Shown piece by piece: positions 39,484 through 48,709 of a stretch of 64,000 nucleotides of DNA. Under the pieces are notes generated by a model. That model was not told where the DNA came from, did not search any database, and saw only the letters and a list, made by a program, of their open reading frames with translations. Origin of the DNA: Flavobacterium johnsoniae UW101 (GTDB lineage Bacteria > Bacteroidota > Bacteroidia > Flavobacteriales > Flavobacteriaceae); NCBI RefSeq assembly GCF_000016645.1, contig NC_009441.1, forward strand, positions 4,588,001 to 4,652,000. The letters run 5' to 3'. How positions within the stretch are numbered: the first letter of the stretch is position 1; the number at the start of each line of letters is the position of its first letter. The position numbers and the translations under genes are program-made.

Positions 39484-39521
39484 CAAATATATAGAAAAAC
39501 AAATAATACACAATCGGTTGT
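39484..39521 (-). promoter_or_regulatory. Candidate susC2 promoter with overlapping LacI-type operator
   Basis: On the minus strand TATATTTG (39484-39491) fits TAnnTTTG. The palindrome CAATCGGTTG (39511-39520, extended ACACAATCGGTTGTGT at 39508-39523) covers the expected minus-33 position 19 bp away. Start of transcription is inferred near 39477, giving a leader of about 50 nt. Confidence 0.65.
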
Positions 39522-39820
39522 GTAAATTTTTATTGATAATTACAAAAAAAAAGCCTCAAAAAAAAATGTAAAAACTAATTTTACAATTAAAATATTGATT
39601 TTTTATTAAAAAAACATTTCAGAAGATATCGATTGTTATCAATTATAAAATGATTTTTTATAAAATTTAACAAAAGAATAAAAGAGTAAATATTTGGTGT
39701 ATTTAGAAAAAATTGAAGTAAAAATAATGTTAAATACAAGATATTTCAATACAAAAGCTGTAAATAACTATAGAAATTAAAAATAAATTAAAGCCAAAAA
39801 ACGACGAAAAAGTCAATTTA

Positions 39821-39834
39821 AACAATCGGTTGTT
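39821..39834. promoter_or_regulatory. LacI-type operator, site in the susC2/GH3 divergent region
   Basis: AACAATCGGTTGTT is a 14-bp near-palindrome with central CG and one mismatched pair. It lies midway in the 889-bp AT-rich gap 39428-40316, and could support looping between the flanking sites. The rest of that gap shows no convincing ORF. Confidence 0.6.
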
Positions 39835-40254
39835 AATTTATACAGTGTTCAAACAGAGAGTATTCATTTTTTTAAGAATAAGTTCAATCCATTTTTTTAT
39901 AAATCAATTAATACAACTTTATACTACAATAGTATATAGAGGCAGATTAATGATTTATTTGTTTTACAATAACTTTTTACAGCTATATATTTTTAAACTA
40001 TCTTATATAAATAGGTAATAAATTATGAAATCATTTTTTGAAATGCAATTCCAAAAATTTAATCCCCTCTTCTCTTATTAAAATATAGTTTAAAATGGCT
40101 GGTACAACATAAAAAAGCAATCAGTCAGTTTATAAAATAATTATAAATACCTAAATAAAGTCAATAAAAATCAATACTACTCTCTATTTAATACAAATAC
40201 CATTATTTTTTAAGCATAATAATATCTAATTGGAAAAAATTTATTTTATTTACA

Positions 40255-40264
40255 CAATCGGTTG
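40255..40264. promoter_or_regulatory. LacI-type operator upstream of the GH3 gene
   Basis: CAATCGGTTG (flanked by ACA before it) sits 53 bp before the chosen GH3 ATG. If the gene began at an upstream in-frame ATG (40230) this site would be coding, so the site also supports the later start. Confidence 0.6.
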
Positions 40265-40316
40265 CAATCACCTTTACTATCTAACCTTAATTCTTTTACA
40301 CCAAAAAAATAATTCC

Positions 40317-42944
40317 ATGAAGATGAAAAAAACGATATACTGCCTCATATTTTTAATTTGCTTTTATTCCTATTCACAAGACAAAAAGTATGATTTTCAA
40401 TTTCAAAATCCGTCACTGAGTTTTGAACAGAGAGTTGATGATCTTGTGAGTCGTTTAACATTAGAAGAAAAAGTTTCTCAAATGCTAAATTCGTCACCTG
40501 AAATTGCAAGATTAGGTATTCCTGCTTATGACTGGTGGAACGAAACTTTGCATGGAGTTGCGAGAACTCCATTTAAAACAACGGTTTATCCTCAAGCTAT
40601 TGGAATGGCGGCAACTTTCGATAAAAATTCACTCTTTACAATGGCCGACTACTCAGCTCTTGAAGGCAGGGCCATATACAATAAAGCGGTTGAACTTAAA
40701 AGAACCAACGAACGTTATTTGGGACTCACCTACTGGACTCCAAATATCAATATTTTTCGTGATCCTCGCTGGGGACGCGGACAGGAAACCTATGGAGAAG
40801 ATCCTTACTTAACAGCTGTCTTAGGTGATGCTTTTGTAAAAGGCCTACAGGGAGATGATCCTAAATACCTAAAAGCGGCCGCTTGTGCTAAACATTATGC
40901 TGTTCACAGCGGTCCGGAATCGCTAAGACATACTTTTGATGTTGATGTAACGCCTTATGAACTTTGGGACACTTATCTTCCTGCTTTTAGAAAATTAATA
41001 ACCGAATCGAATGTAGCCGGTGTTATGTGTGCTTACAATGCATTTAGAACACAGCCTTGTTGTGCAAGTGACATTTTAATGAATGATATTCTGAGAAAAG
41101 AATGGAAATTTGACGGTTATGTTACTTCAGACTGCTGGGCGATTGACGATTTTTTTAAGAATCATAAAACACATCCCGATGCTGAATCTGCTGCTGCCGA
41201 TGCCGTTTTTCATGGCACTGATATTGATTGCGGCACCGATGCTTATAAAGCACTTGTTCAGGCTGTTAAAAATGGAAAAATCAGCGAAAAACAGATTGAT
41301 ATTTCTGTAAAACGTCTTTTTATGATTCGTTTCAGACTTGGAATGTTTGATCCAGTATCAATGGTCAAATATGCCCAAACCCCATCTTCTGTTTTAGAAA
41401 GCAAAGAACATCAGTTACATGCCTTAAAAATGGCAAGACAGTCGATCGTTTTACTTAAAAATGAAAAAAATATTCTTCCTTTAAATAAGAACCTAAAAAA
41501 GATTGTGGTTCTGGGACCAAACGCCGACAATGCTATTTCAATATTGGGAAATTATAACGGAACTCCGTCTAAACTGACTACAGTTTTGCAGGGTATTAAA
41601 GAGAAAGTGAGTCCTGATACAGAAGTTATTTATGAGAAAGCAGTTAACTTTACAAATGATACTTTACTGGTTTACAAAGACTTGAAGAATCAATACTCAT
41701 ACGAAGGCAAACAAGGTTTCAAAGCTGAATATTACAATAATACTACTCTTTCAGGACAGCCTGAAGCGGTTAGAAGCGAATCAGAAATCAATAATTTCTG
41801 GCAGGAAGGAGAAGTTGTAATTCAAAACATCAAAGCAAATCATTTCTCTGCGCGTTATACTACAAACTTTACAGCAGATCAGGACGGTTCTGTTACTTTT
41901 GAACTTAAAGCCGATGACGGTTATCGTTTTATAATAAACGGAAAAGAAGTTGTAAATGCCTGGCAGAAGAATAGATGGGGAGAAAAAACTTTTAAACTTG
42001 AAACCAAAAAAAATACAGTTTATAAAATAGTATTGGAATATTGGCAGGGAGAAGGAAAAGCAGAAGTATCGCTGCAGACCGGAAATTTTGTAAAAACCAA
42101 TTTTGCAGATTTAATTGAACATCATAAAAATGCTGACGCTTTTATTTTTGCCGGCGGTATTTCGCCACAGCTGGAAGGAGAAGAAATGCCTGTCGATTTT
42201 CCCGGATTTAAAGGAGGTGACCGCACCTCTATCCTGTTTCCGGAGGTGCAGACCAAACTTTTAAAAGCGCTTCAGTCTTCTGGAAAACCAGTAGTTTTTG
42301 CCATGATGACGGGAAGCGCAATAGCCATTCCGTGGGAAGCAGAAAATATTCCGGCAATATTAAATATCTGGTACGGCGGACAATCGGCAGGAACCGCAGC
42401 AGCCGATGTAATTTTTGGAGATTATAACCCGGCAGGAAGACTTCCTGTTACTTTTTACAAAAACGATTCAGATTTACCTTCTTTTGTAGATTATAAAATG
42501 GATAATAAAACGTATCGTTATTTTAAAGGAACGCCGCTATACGGCTTTGGATACGGACTGAGTTATACTTCATTTAAATACAGTGATTTAAAAACACCAG
42601 TTAAAATTAAAAAAGGACAGTCAGTTTCTATTTTGGTTAAAGTAGCAAATACCGGAAAAACAGAAGGCGAAGAAGTGGCGCAGCTGTACTTAATTAATCA
42701 GGATACAGCAATAAAAACACCTTTGAAAAGTTTAAAAGGATTTGAACGATTCAATTTAAAACCTGGTGAAAATAAAACAATTACTTTTAATCTTTCTCCT
42801 GAAGATCTTTCGTATGTTACACCAGAAGGCAGTTTAAAGCAATATGAAGGCAAAATCAAAATTTCAATTGGAGGAAGTCAGCCAGATGAAAAACTGCTGA
42901 CAAAAAGCAATGTTGTTTCTAAAATTATGCAATTAGAAAACTAA
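40317..42944 (+). CDS. GH3 family beta-xylosidase/beta-glucosidase with PA14 domain
   Basis: 875 residues from the ATG at 40317, chosen because MKMKKTIYCLIFLICFYSYS then reads as a normal signal peptide. An upstream in-frame ATG at 40230 adds an unlikely N-terminus and covers an operator. The GH3 barrel has DPRWGRGQETYGEDPYL, ACAKHYAVHSGPE and the nucleophile motif VTSDCWAI (Asp272). A PA14 module (about 470-600) and a C-terminal FnIII-like domain follow. Likely role: periplasmic removal of non-reducing terminal xylose or glucose. It is divergent from susC2 and has its own terminator. Confidence 0.92.
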   Translation: MKMKKTIYCLIFLICFYSYSQDKKYDFQFQNPSLSFEQRVDDLVSRLTLEEKVSQMLNSSPEIARLGIPAYDWWNETLHGVARTPFKTTVYPQAIGMAATFDKNSLFTMADYSALEGRAIYNKAVELKRTNERYLGLTYWTPNINIFRDPRWGRGQETYGEDPYLTAVLGDAFVKGLQGDDPKYLKAAACAKHYAVHSGPESLRHTFDVDVTPYELWDTYLPAFRKLITESNVAGVMCAYNAFRTQPCCASDILMNDILRKEWKFDGYVTSDCWAIDDFFKNHKTHPDAESAAADAVFHGTDIDCGTDAYKALVQAVKNGKISEKQIDISVKRLFMIRFRLGMFDPVSMVKYAQTPSSVLESKEHQLHALKMARQSIVLLKNEKNILPLNKNLKKIVVLGPNADNAISILGNYNGTPSKLTTVLQGIKEKVSPDTEVIYEKAVNFTNDTLLVYKDLKNQYSYEGKQGFKAEYYNNTTLSGQPEAVRSESEINNFWQEGEVVIQNIKANHFSARYTTNFTADQDGSVTFELKADDGYRFIINGKEVVNAWQKNRWGEKTFKLETKKNTVYKIVLEYWQGEGKAEVSLQTGNFVKTNFADLIEHHKNADAFIFAGGISPQLEGEEMPVDFPGFKGGDRTSILFPEVQTKLLKALQSSGKPVVFAMMTGSAIAIPWEAENIPAILNIWYGGQSAGTAAADVIFGDYNPAGRLPVTFYKNDSDLPSFVDYKMDNKTYRYFKGTPLYGFGYGLSYTSFKYSDLKTPVKIKKGQSVSILVKVANTGKTEGEEVAQLYLINQDTAIKTPLKSLKGFERFNLKPGENKTITFNLSPEDLSYVTPEGSLKQYEGKIKISIGGSQPDEKLLTKSNVVSKIMQLEN

Positions 42945-42956
42945 AAAACAACTGCA

Positions 42957-42994
42957 ATAAAAAAGGTTTTAAGAATACTCAAAACCTTTTTTAT
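42957..42994. terminator. Bidirectional terminator between GH3 and the response regulator
   Basis: AAAAGGTTTT (42961-42970) and AAAACCTTTT (42981-42990) form a 10-bp stem flanked by A- and T-runs, between two converging genes. Confidence 0.8.
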
Positions 42995-43039
42995 TTAAGA
43001 ATTTGTAGTTAAATCTAATCCGTGCATGAAATTATAATT

Positions 43040-43444
43040 TCAAGTACAATCTTCTCTTTTTTTACCTATAATTATTTTTTGCAATGATTCAAAAAGCTTT
43101 TTGAAGCTGCCATGTTTCTTCAAAAATTTCACTCTTTTGAATTTGTCTATTTCATCCTGCAGCATAATTCCTGAATTTCGGGAATAAAGTACAATTGGAA
43201 TCTTTCTTAGGCCTTTAATATCACGAAGTAATTTAAGGAATCCGCTCCCATCAAAATAAGGCATATTATAATCCAAAAAGATTATATCAGGACAGATTTT
43301 TGAATCCTTAAGCTTTTTTAAAGCCTCAAGTGCACTTTCCTCTACAGAAGATCTGATTTCATGGCTGATTGCATTCAAAACTGACACAAAAATCTCTGCA
43401 TCATCTGTATTATCGTTGACTAGTAATATGTTTTTGTATTTCAT
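43040..43444 (-). CDS. Single-domain response regulator (CheY/Rcp1-like)
   Basis: 134 residues from the ATG at 43444. A longer frame starts at 43546, but its extra 34 residues do not fit the family. The receiver fold shows the acidic pocket region VNDNTDDAEIF, the phospho-acceptor Asp in FLDYNMPYFDG, IPIVLYSRNSG and a Lys in LKKHG. No output domain is present. Such proteins usually relay phosphate from histidine kinases, often phytochrome- or PAS-type kinases encoded elsewhere. The usual acidic pair is ND here, a small variation. Confidence 0.85.
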   Translation of the reverse strand: MKYKNILLVNDNTDDAEIFVSVLNAISHEIRSSVEESALEALKKLKDSKICPDIIFLDYNMPYFDGSGFLKLLRDIKGLRKIPIVLYSRNSGIMLQDEIDKFKRVKFLKKHGSFKKLFESLQKIIIGKKREDCT

Positions 43445-43757
43445 GCCACTACTATTTAAGGGAAAAAGTCTGGAATAAAGTCGTTTTGTCTTTAAATCGA
43501 ATACAATTTTATAACAAAATAAAACGATATCACAGCACACTAACACTAATTTGTAATAAGTCTGAAAAACTTTGTAATAACATACTATTTACACTTATAT
43601 GTACTCAGATAAGTGCTAAAAATTGAAGCCTGAAAGATGTAAATTTTAAAAGGCTGAAATGAAATTATATAAAACAAATTAAAGTAAAAAAAATAATTTT
43701 AATGAAACCAATATCTCTGAGAGAGAGTATTAAACTAACCACATAAACAGAAAAAAC

Positions 43758-43856
43758 ATGGAATACGAAAAACACTATTATGCGCCTGAAGGAATTGGAG
43801 AAGATACGACTCAGGAAGAAGACCTGCTTTTTTATGAATTGAGCTGGGAAGAATAA
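43758..43856 (+). CDS. Possible small acidic protein of 32 residues
   Basis: An ATG-to-TAA frame encodes MEYEKHYYAPEGIGEDTTQE and then a further 12 residues ending in LSWEE. It has 11 acidic and several aromatic residues and no cysteine, signal or membrane segment. It stands alone between two minus-strand genes in a 426-bp gap with no other coding candidate on the plus strand. Function is not recognised. It could be chance; codon use looks ordinary for the genome. Confidence 0.4.
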   Translation: MEYEKHYYAPEGIGEDTTQEEDLLFYELSWEE

Positions 43857-43910
43857 CTACTCATTTTTATAGAAAATATCCAGTTGTAGACCCAAAGGTT
43901 TCAGAAAAAG

Positions 43911-43948
43911 AAAAACATTCCAAAGCAATGATTAAAAGCTGTGGAATG
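43911..43948 (-). terminator. Probable terminator of the NTF2-like gene
   Basis: CATTCCA (43916-43922) pairs with TGGAATG (43942-43948), with an inner AGC/GCT pairing. On the minus strand a T-rich tract (TTTTTCTTTTTC) follows. Confidence 0.55.
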
Positions 43949-43972
43949 CTGTTCTGCAATATATTCATTTTT

Positions 43973-44347
43973 TTATTTTTTAGAAGATAATTCTGTTTCG
44001 GTATGAAGCATACACAGCCAGCGGTCATTTTCTTTTATCCATGTAGAAGTACAGGCACATTTGACAGATTTATTTTCTTTTGTATCCAATAATTCGATTA
44101 TATAAGCTGTTACCGCAGTTTCTTGGGTCGGCTGCTGAGATATAAAATCTAAATAACCCAATACTTTTATTTTATCGCCTTCGCCGGACTCAAACATTTT
44201 TTTAAAACTGGGTTCATCTACACTCTGCACTCCATTTCTTCCAGCTATTATACAGGGAAAATGAGTGAGATTTTTTACTGTTTCATATTGGTGATCCTCC
44301 ATGCCCTGCCAATATTTTTTTTCTAAATTAAAAATCTCTGTTTCCAT
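43973..44347 (-). CDS. NTF2-like (SnoaL/DUF4440-type) small protein
   Basis: 124 residues without signal peptide. An N-terminal helix (EKKYWQGMEDHQYETVKNL) precedes a beta-sheet ending in CTSTWIKENDRWLCMLHTET, the usual end of small cone-shaped NTF2-fold proteins. Such proteins bind small ligands or act in simple enzymes; no catalytic residues can be assigned. It lies 45 bp downstream of the PRC-barrel gene on the same strand and may be cotranscribed with it. Confidence 0.7.
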   Translation of the reverse strand: METEIFNLEKKYWQGMEDHQYETVKNLTHFPCIIAGRNGVQSVDEPSFKKMFESGEGDKIKVLGYLDFISQQPTQETAVTAYIIELLDTKENKSVKCACTSTWIKENDRWLCMLHTETELSSKK

Positions 44348-44392
44348 AATTAATTCTATTTATTATTGAACAGTTATACTGGAGTAATGAAA

Positions 44393-44905
44393 TTATAAAT
44401 GATTTTCGAACTCTCGACGATTGTAAAATTTATCATCATCACTGTCATAAAATTCAGGATCGTTAGAAGGATAATAAGATCGCATTACATTTCTTTCATA
44501 GTTCCTGTCGAACTTATCCTGGCTGTTATATCTGCTTGTATTTCTAAAGGTGTCATATCCTATGCTGTTGGCCATAACAATCTTTGTGTCTTTATTAATG
44601 TTTACCGATCCAATGGGAATGATAATGTGGCTGTCTCCATCCTTATAAACAAACTCTTTTCCATTGTCGTAAGCAATAGCATCGTGTACTTCCTTGCGTC
44701 CGTCTTCTATTAATTTTTTATCGACCTTAACATCCAGATAAATCACTCGCTGCATATCCTTATTCACCCAAAGGTTATCAATAGTTCCTATAGTGCGGTT
44801 GTCAGCATCTACTATTTTCCATCCTCTTACATCTGAGTAATTAGAAGCAATCTTATAATCAGAAAGTTCATCCAGTCGGTATAAATTTCTTTGTTTCGTA
44901 TCCAT
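44393..44905 (-). CDS. PRC-barrel domain protein
   Basis: 170 residues, cytoplasmic. Residues about 25-115 match the PRC-barrel fold: VRGWKIVDADNRTIGTIDNLW, split by the usual sheet, then RVIYLDVKVDKK and DSHIIIPIGSVNINKD. The C-terminal third (about 125-170) is rich in Arg, Asn, Asp and Tyr and probably disordered. PRC-barrel proteins occur in photosynthetic reaction centres, RNA metabolism and stress responses; here a general stress role is likely from the neighbours. Confidence 0.8.
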   Translation of the reverse strand: MDTKQRNLYRLDELSDYKIASNYSDVRGWKIVDADNRTIGTIDNLWVNKDMQRVIYLDVKVDKKLIEDGRKEVHDAIAYDNGKEFVYKDGDSHIIIPIGSVNINKDTKIVMANSIGYDTFRNTSRYNSQDKFDRNYERNVMRSYYPSNDPEFYDSDDDKFYNRREFENHL

Positions 44906-44978
44906 GGTATTTTGTTTATGTGTTACACTTAATTTTTTTGACAGACTTGAAAACTAATCGTGCCTGTCTTGCTCTTTA

Positions 44979-45146
44979 TTATTTTGCTATAGTGTCTGTG
45001 CCTACGGCATTTTCGGTTTCTACGCGCATATTATTATTTGTCCCATCATCTTGTATAAAGACATAATAGGCAACAGCCGCGATTAACAGGATTGCCACAA
45101 TCCATGGCCATAAAGGCTTTTTCTTCTCAATTTTAATTTCTGCCAT
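44979..45146 (-). CDS. Small single-pass membrane protein (55 residues)
   Basis: The frame from ATG 45146 encodes MAEIKIEKKKPLWPWIVAIL, followed by LIAAVAYYVFI and a polar tail ending in DTIAK. A Lys-rich N-terminus, one membrane helix (about 12-31) and an acidic tail give a clear inner-membrane topology with the tail outside (positive-inside rule). It is 73 bp upstream of the PRC-barrel gene on the same strand, so the two may form an operon. No family is recognised. Confidence 0.65.
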   Translation of the reverse strand: MAEIKIEKKKPLWPWIVAILLIAAVAYYVFIQDDGTNNNMRVETENAVGTDTIAK

Positions 45147-45374
45147 AACTTATTATTTTGATTATAAATATTTTAACTACAATAAAATTACAAACATCTA
45201 CAGCTTACAGAAGTATTTAATTTCATTCTGATTTTATAAAATTACCAGTAAGTCATTCCACAAGCAGCCTCTTAATTAAGTAATTAACATTAAAAATTAT
45301 ATAACCGCAACGAAATCTTTTAGCATAATTTTATAATTACCGCAAAACAATTATTCATTATTAAATTATGCGCT

Positions 45375-45518
45375 ATGAAATTTCTAAATCAGAAGAACAG
45401 AACACTGAGTTCAAGAACTTCAGAAAAAAAACTTTTTATAAAAAGCACTTCAAGCAGAGCTAATGAAAAAAGCAGTGTCACGACATTCAAAAATATACTC
45501 ACCCACTTCAATTTATAA
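45375..45518 (+). CDS. Doubtful small basic ORF (47 residues) before the SDR gene
   Basis: The frame begins MKFLNQKNRTLSSRTSEKKL and ends in THFNL; it is rich in Ser, Lys and Arg. It ends 24 bp before the SDR start on the same strand. An overlapping frame from 45368 (31 residues) is equally possible. There is no recognisable domain, so it may be only the SDR leader. Confidence 0.25.
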   Translation: MKFLNQKNRTLSSRTSEKKLFIKSTSSRANEKSSVTTFKNILTHFNL

Positions 45519-45542
45519 GTTAACCATCTAAATAATAGAATT

Positions 45543-46523
45543 ATGACAGATAAAACAATAGTCCAAAATAGCCTTAAAGGGAAAAACGTTGTCATTACAG
45601 GAGCAAGCAGCGGTGTAGGCAGAGCTGCGGCGGAAGCATTTGCCCATGAAGGATGCAACCTGATCTTAGCGGCCAGAGGACAGGAAGGATTAGATGAAAT
45701 AGTGAAATTCTGCCGTGAATTAGGTATGCAGGCTGTTGGCGTTTCGGCAGATATGTCTATTCCAGAGCAGGTAGAAAAAGTAGCCGCATCAGCTGCATCA
45801 ATAGGAGGGAAAATCGATATATGGGTCAACAATGCGGGAGTTATGGCCAGCGGGAAATTTGAAGAAATCCCTTTAGAAATCCATCATCAGGTAATCAAGA
45901 CCAATTTGTTTGGCTACATGCACGGAGCTTATAATGCCATTAAAATTTTTAAAACACAAAATGAAGGTATTTTAATTAATAACATATCGATAGGCGGTTA
46001 TATGCCAGCACCTTACAGTGCGGTTTATTCTGCCAGCAAATATGGAATAAGGGGTCTCATGGAATGCCTGCAGGGTGAAATATCAAACCGAAAGCACATT
46101 CACATCTGCAATCTTTATCCGCAGCTCCAAAACTCTACTGGTAATCTTCATTCAGCAAAATATTCCGGTTTTGATATGACAATACCTTTTATTGCGTCAG
46201 ATCCTCGTGATACAGCCTCTAAAATGGTAGAACTCGCTAAAAATCCTAAAAAAGATCTGTTCCCAGATTTTAAGGCTGCCGCCGCCACAAACCTTTACAG
46301 ATTATTTCCTAAAGTAATTATCAACGCTGCATCTGCAGTTGTGCGTACTAAAATGGAATTTAATAAGAATAAGGAAAATAACCCCGGTAATGTTTTGACG
46401 AAGTCAAAAGAACCGCTGCGAGTTTACGGAAATCCATCTGCAAAAAACACATCAGATCTTAAACTGGCAATGTTTGCCGGAATTGGAATTGGTATCGGCC
46501 TGCTTTTATTTCATAAAAAATAA
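45543..46523 (+). CDS. Short-chain dehydrogenase/reductase with C-terminal membrane anchor
   Basis: 326 residues. The Rossmann fold shows VVITGASSGVGRAAAEAFAH (TGxxxGxG), NNAGVM and the active-site YSASK. After the catalytic domain (about residue 270) there is a linker and a hydrophobic segment (about 304-322, LAMFAGIGIGIGLLLF) followed by HKK, so the protein is probably tail-anchored in the inner membrane. The substrate is unknown. SDRs of this type in Bacteroidota are often stress-induced. It converges on the MEDS gene with a 19-bp gap. Confidence 0.85.
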   Translation: MTDKTIVQNSLKGKNVVITGASSGVGRAAAEAFAHEGCNLILAARGQEGLDEIVKFCRELGMQAVGVSADMSIPEQVEKVAASAASIGGKIDIWVNNAGVMASGKFEEIPLEIHHQVIKTNLFGYMHGAYNAIKIFKTQNEGILINNISIGGYMPAPYSAVYSASKYGIRGLMECLQGEISNRKHIHICNLYPQLQNSTGNLHSAKYSGFDMTIPFIASDPRDTASKMVELAKNPKKDLFPDFKAAAATNLYRLFPKVIINAASAVVRTKMEFNKNKENNPGNVLTKSKEPLRVYGNPSAKNTSDLKLAMFAGIGIGIGLLLFHKK

Positions 46524-46542
46524 AGCATGGTACTGTTTTACT

Positions 46543-47181
46543 TTAGGATTGTAGAGGGCTTGATGAAAAATCGGAAAAATTTGGAATCAAAGTTGAAGGT
46601 TCAATATAATGCGGATTCTTGCTGATCTTTCCATCTTTAATTACATAAGGATGGGTCAGCAGGATATCTGTAAGCGTACTTTGACTGAAACTATTGATAT
46701 CGTACATACAGATCAATGAACAGGAATGTTGAGGAGTAAGTACATTTAGACTAGCCTCGTATTTTAAAAGCTCATCTGTTCCTGGCAGATTCTTAAGTGC
46801 CCATACCATATCTCCGCAGGCTCTAACACTTTCGTAACCGGCTCTTGACGCTGACAACAAAGTCTGTTCAAGCATTTTATACATCTTTTCTGAAGCAAAC
46901 TCGCCATCTTTGATGTAGGTATTTTCAGAAGCTAAAATTTCTAATTGACCGCTCGATAGTTTATCTGAAATTGATACACCATTATCCGAGAGACAGCGGC
47001 AATGTTCACCGTGGCGGTTTCCTTCCAGAATGTTAATGACTTTATCATTGCTTTCCAGCCCTTCCATAATATATGGAATGATTACATCATACTGCTGTTC
47101 TCTGGAATCGAAAAAACCGCAGATGTGCATTGGTGCTGACAATGATTCGCCGCAAACTGAAAAAAATGCTTCTTTATTCAT
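46543..47181 (-). CDS. MEDS-domain sensory protein
   Basis: 212 residues. MHICGFFDSREQQYDVIIPY, with the following EGLESNDKVINILEG, is the signature of the MEDS (DcmR-type sensory) domain, a RecA-like fold that may bind a small ligand. The middle part RACGDMVWALKNLPGTDELLKYEASLN also fits. No output domain is attached. Many Bacteroidota MEDS proteins sit beside stress and phytochrome-like signalling genes. A minus-7 box TACATTTG (47186-47193 on the minus strand) ends only 4 bp before the ATG, which suggests a very short or absent leader. Confidence 0.8.
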   Translation of the reverse strand: MNKEAFFSVCGESLSAPMHICGFFDSREQQYDVIIPYIMEGLESNDKVINILEGNRHGEHCRCLSDNGVSISDKLSSGQLEILASENTYIKDGEFASEKMYKMLEQTLLSASRAGYESVRACGDMVWALKNLPGTDELLKYEASLNVLTPQHSCSLICMYDINSFSQSTLTDILLTHPYVIKDGKISKNPHYIEPSTLIPNFSDFSSSPLQS

Positions 47182-47394
47182 ATCTCAAATGTACGCAAAT
47201 TAATTTTCTTCAACTCAACTTCACCATATAAAAGTTTAAAATTTATTTAAGATTTTTTACCTTTTTAAATCTGTATCCAAAAACAAAAAACATGAATAAT
47301 CTTATAATAATAAATTCCTGAAAAAATAAAGGGATATTCTACAATCCTGATTTAAATGGTATATAGAAGCTTTAACAGCATTCGCTTTCATTAA

Positions 47395-48519
47395 TTACTG
47401 GTCTAACCAGTTCTTAAATTCTGATACTTTATTTTTACTAATAATAATATCAATTTTTGAATCAGGTTTTATAATCAATTTCAATTGGTTTTTCCCATAA
47501 AGCAATATACTGCTGATAGAATTAATATTGACTATAAATTGTCTGTTTGCCCTGTAAAAAATGGTCTGATCAAGCCATTTCATTATCTCGTCAAGACTAT
47601 TGCTGCTTGTAAACTGACGATTGTCAAAAGTATAAATGTAAGTTATTCCGGTATCCAGCAAAACATAGGCTATATTTTCTATATCCAGCTTTATCAATTC
47701 ATCTTTATGATAAGTCAGTATTCTTTTCTTTGGAGTTTCAGAATCTTTTGATTTATCATCTTCAATGGTATCATGGGTCAAATTTTGCAGTTTCTGCTGA
47801 TTTGAATTTAACTGCAGGTTCAAAATCTGAAGTTCGTTTACTCTATAATTTAACTCTTCTTTTTCAAGATCAAAAACACTCTCATACTTTCTGTATATAA
47901 GCCGTATCATTATGTAGCAGCAAATGCTTATAAATACTGTACTCAAAAAAAGACTTACTGCAAACTGCAGATACAGATCAGAAAGTTCTTCCTCTAAAAC
48001 TGCAAGGTTAGCATGTGAAGCAACCATCCAGTCAGTTCCGGCAACAGGATTTATGTTTATAATTTCTGATTTTCTTTCCGGGTTATTAGGAAATGTGCGG
48101 ATACCTCCTATTTTTTCTCCCTGTTCCAAAACTGTACTTAAGGGTTTAAACTCTTTCTGTCCTGTTCTGTTAACCTGAGAATTATCTTCCTTGATTTTTA
48201 AACCCACTAATGCCGGATTAGGATGACACAGTTCAATTCCTTTTTGATCATACATACAGATAAAATCACTTTTTATATCTGTATTCTCTATACTTATTTG
48301 AAGATTATGAATTACCTGATCTTTAGACAAACCGCCGCGAAGCTGCTGTTCTAAAAGCCGTGAAATTTCCCTTACTTCTCTTTCTCCTGATTCTAATTTA
48401 CTATTACACAATTTCTCCTTAGCTGAGTGATAGAGGTAAGTGGAAGAAATGAAACTGATAATTAGAACAACAATACTAATACCTATAAGTGTCAAAGTAT
48501 AAAGCCGTGCTTTTTTCAT
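47395..48519 (-). CDS. Membrane-bound Cache-sensor LytTR transcription regulator
   Basis: 374 residues. A first membrane helix (about 8-27) is followed by an extracytoplasmic Cache-like sensor (about 30-185, with DFICMYDQKGIELCHPNPALVG, split by convention, and NPVAGTDWMVASH). A second helix (about 187-210), a coiled coil (about 215-245) and a C-terminal LytTR DNA-binding domain (about 268-374; FYRANRQFIVNINSISSI) complete it. There is no kinase or receiver domain, so it should act as a one-component regulator bound to the membrane. The ligand is unknown. It is divergent from the P460 cytochrome gene, a natural candidate target. Confidence 0.85.
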   Translation of the reverse strand: MKKARLYTLTLIGISIVVLIISFISSTYLYHSAKEKLCNSKLESGEREVREISRLLEQQLRGGLSKDQVIHNLQISIENTDIKSDFICMYDQKGIELCHPNPALVGLKIKEDNSQVNRTGQKEFKPLSTVLEQGEKIGGIRTFPNNPERKSEIININPVAGTDWMVASHANLAVLEEELSDLYLQFAVSLFLSTVFISICCYIMIRLIYRKYESVFDLEKEELNYRVNELQILNLQLNSNQQKLQNLTHDTIEDDKSKDSETPKKRILTYHKDELIKLDIENIAYVLLDTGITYIYTFDNRQFTSSNSLDEIMKWLDQTIFYRANRQFIVNINSISSILLYGKNQLKLIIKPDSKIDIIISKNKVSEFKNWLDQ

Positions 48520-48709
48520 GTATTTTTATATTCCTTAAATGAAAATCGTTTAGAAAATTTTGTTTAGGCTAAAATAAGCAATTTATTCATCTTTCAATAT
48601 TTCGGCTTTAAGGTCCAAAATTTCCCTTTGAGCTTATTAAACCTTTTAAATACTGGCATTAAGCCTAATTTTGATTTGATTATTTATTCTAACTAAAAAA
48701 AATAAAACA

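Noticed and set aside
40230..40316. N-terminal extension of the GH3 protein from an earlier ATG
   Set aside because: It covers the operator palindrome and puts 29 atypical residues before a normal signal peptide.
45389..45832. Minus-strand ORF of 147 codons overlapping the SDR start
   Set aside because: It is antisense to the SDR cofactor-binding region, which is plainly coding on the plus strand.
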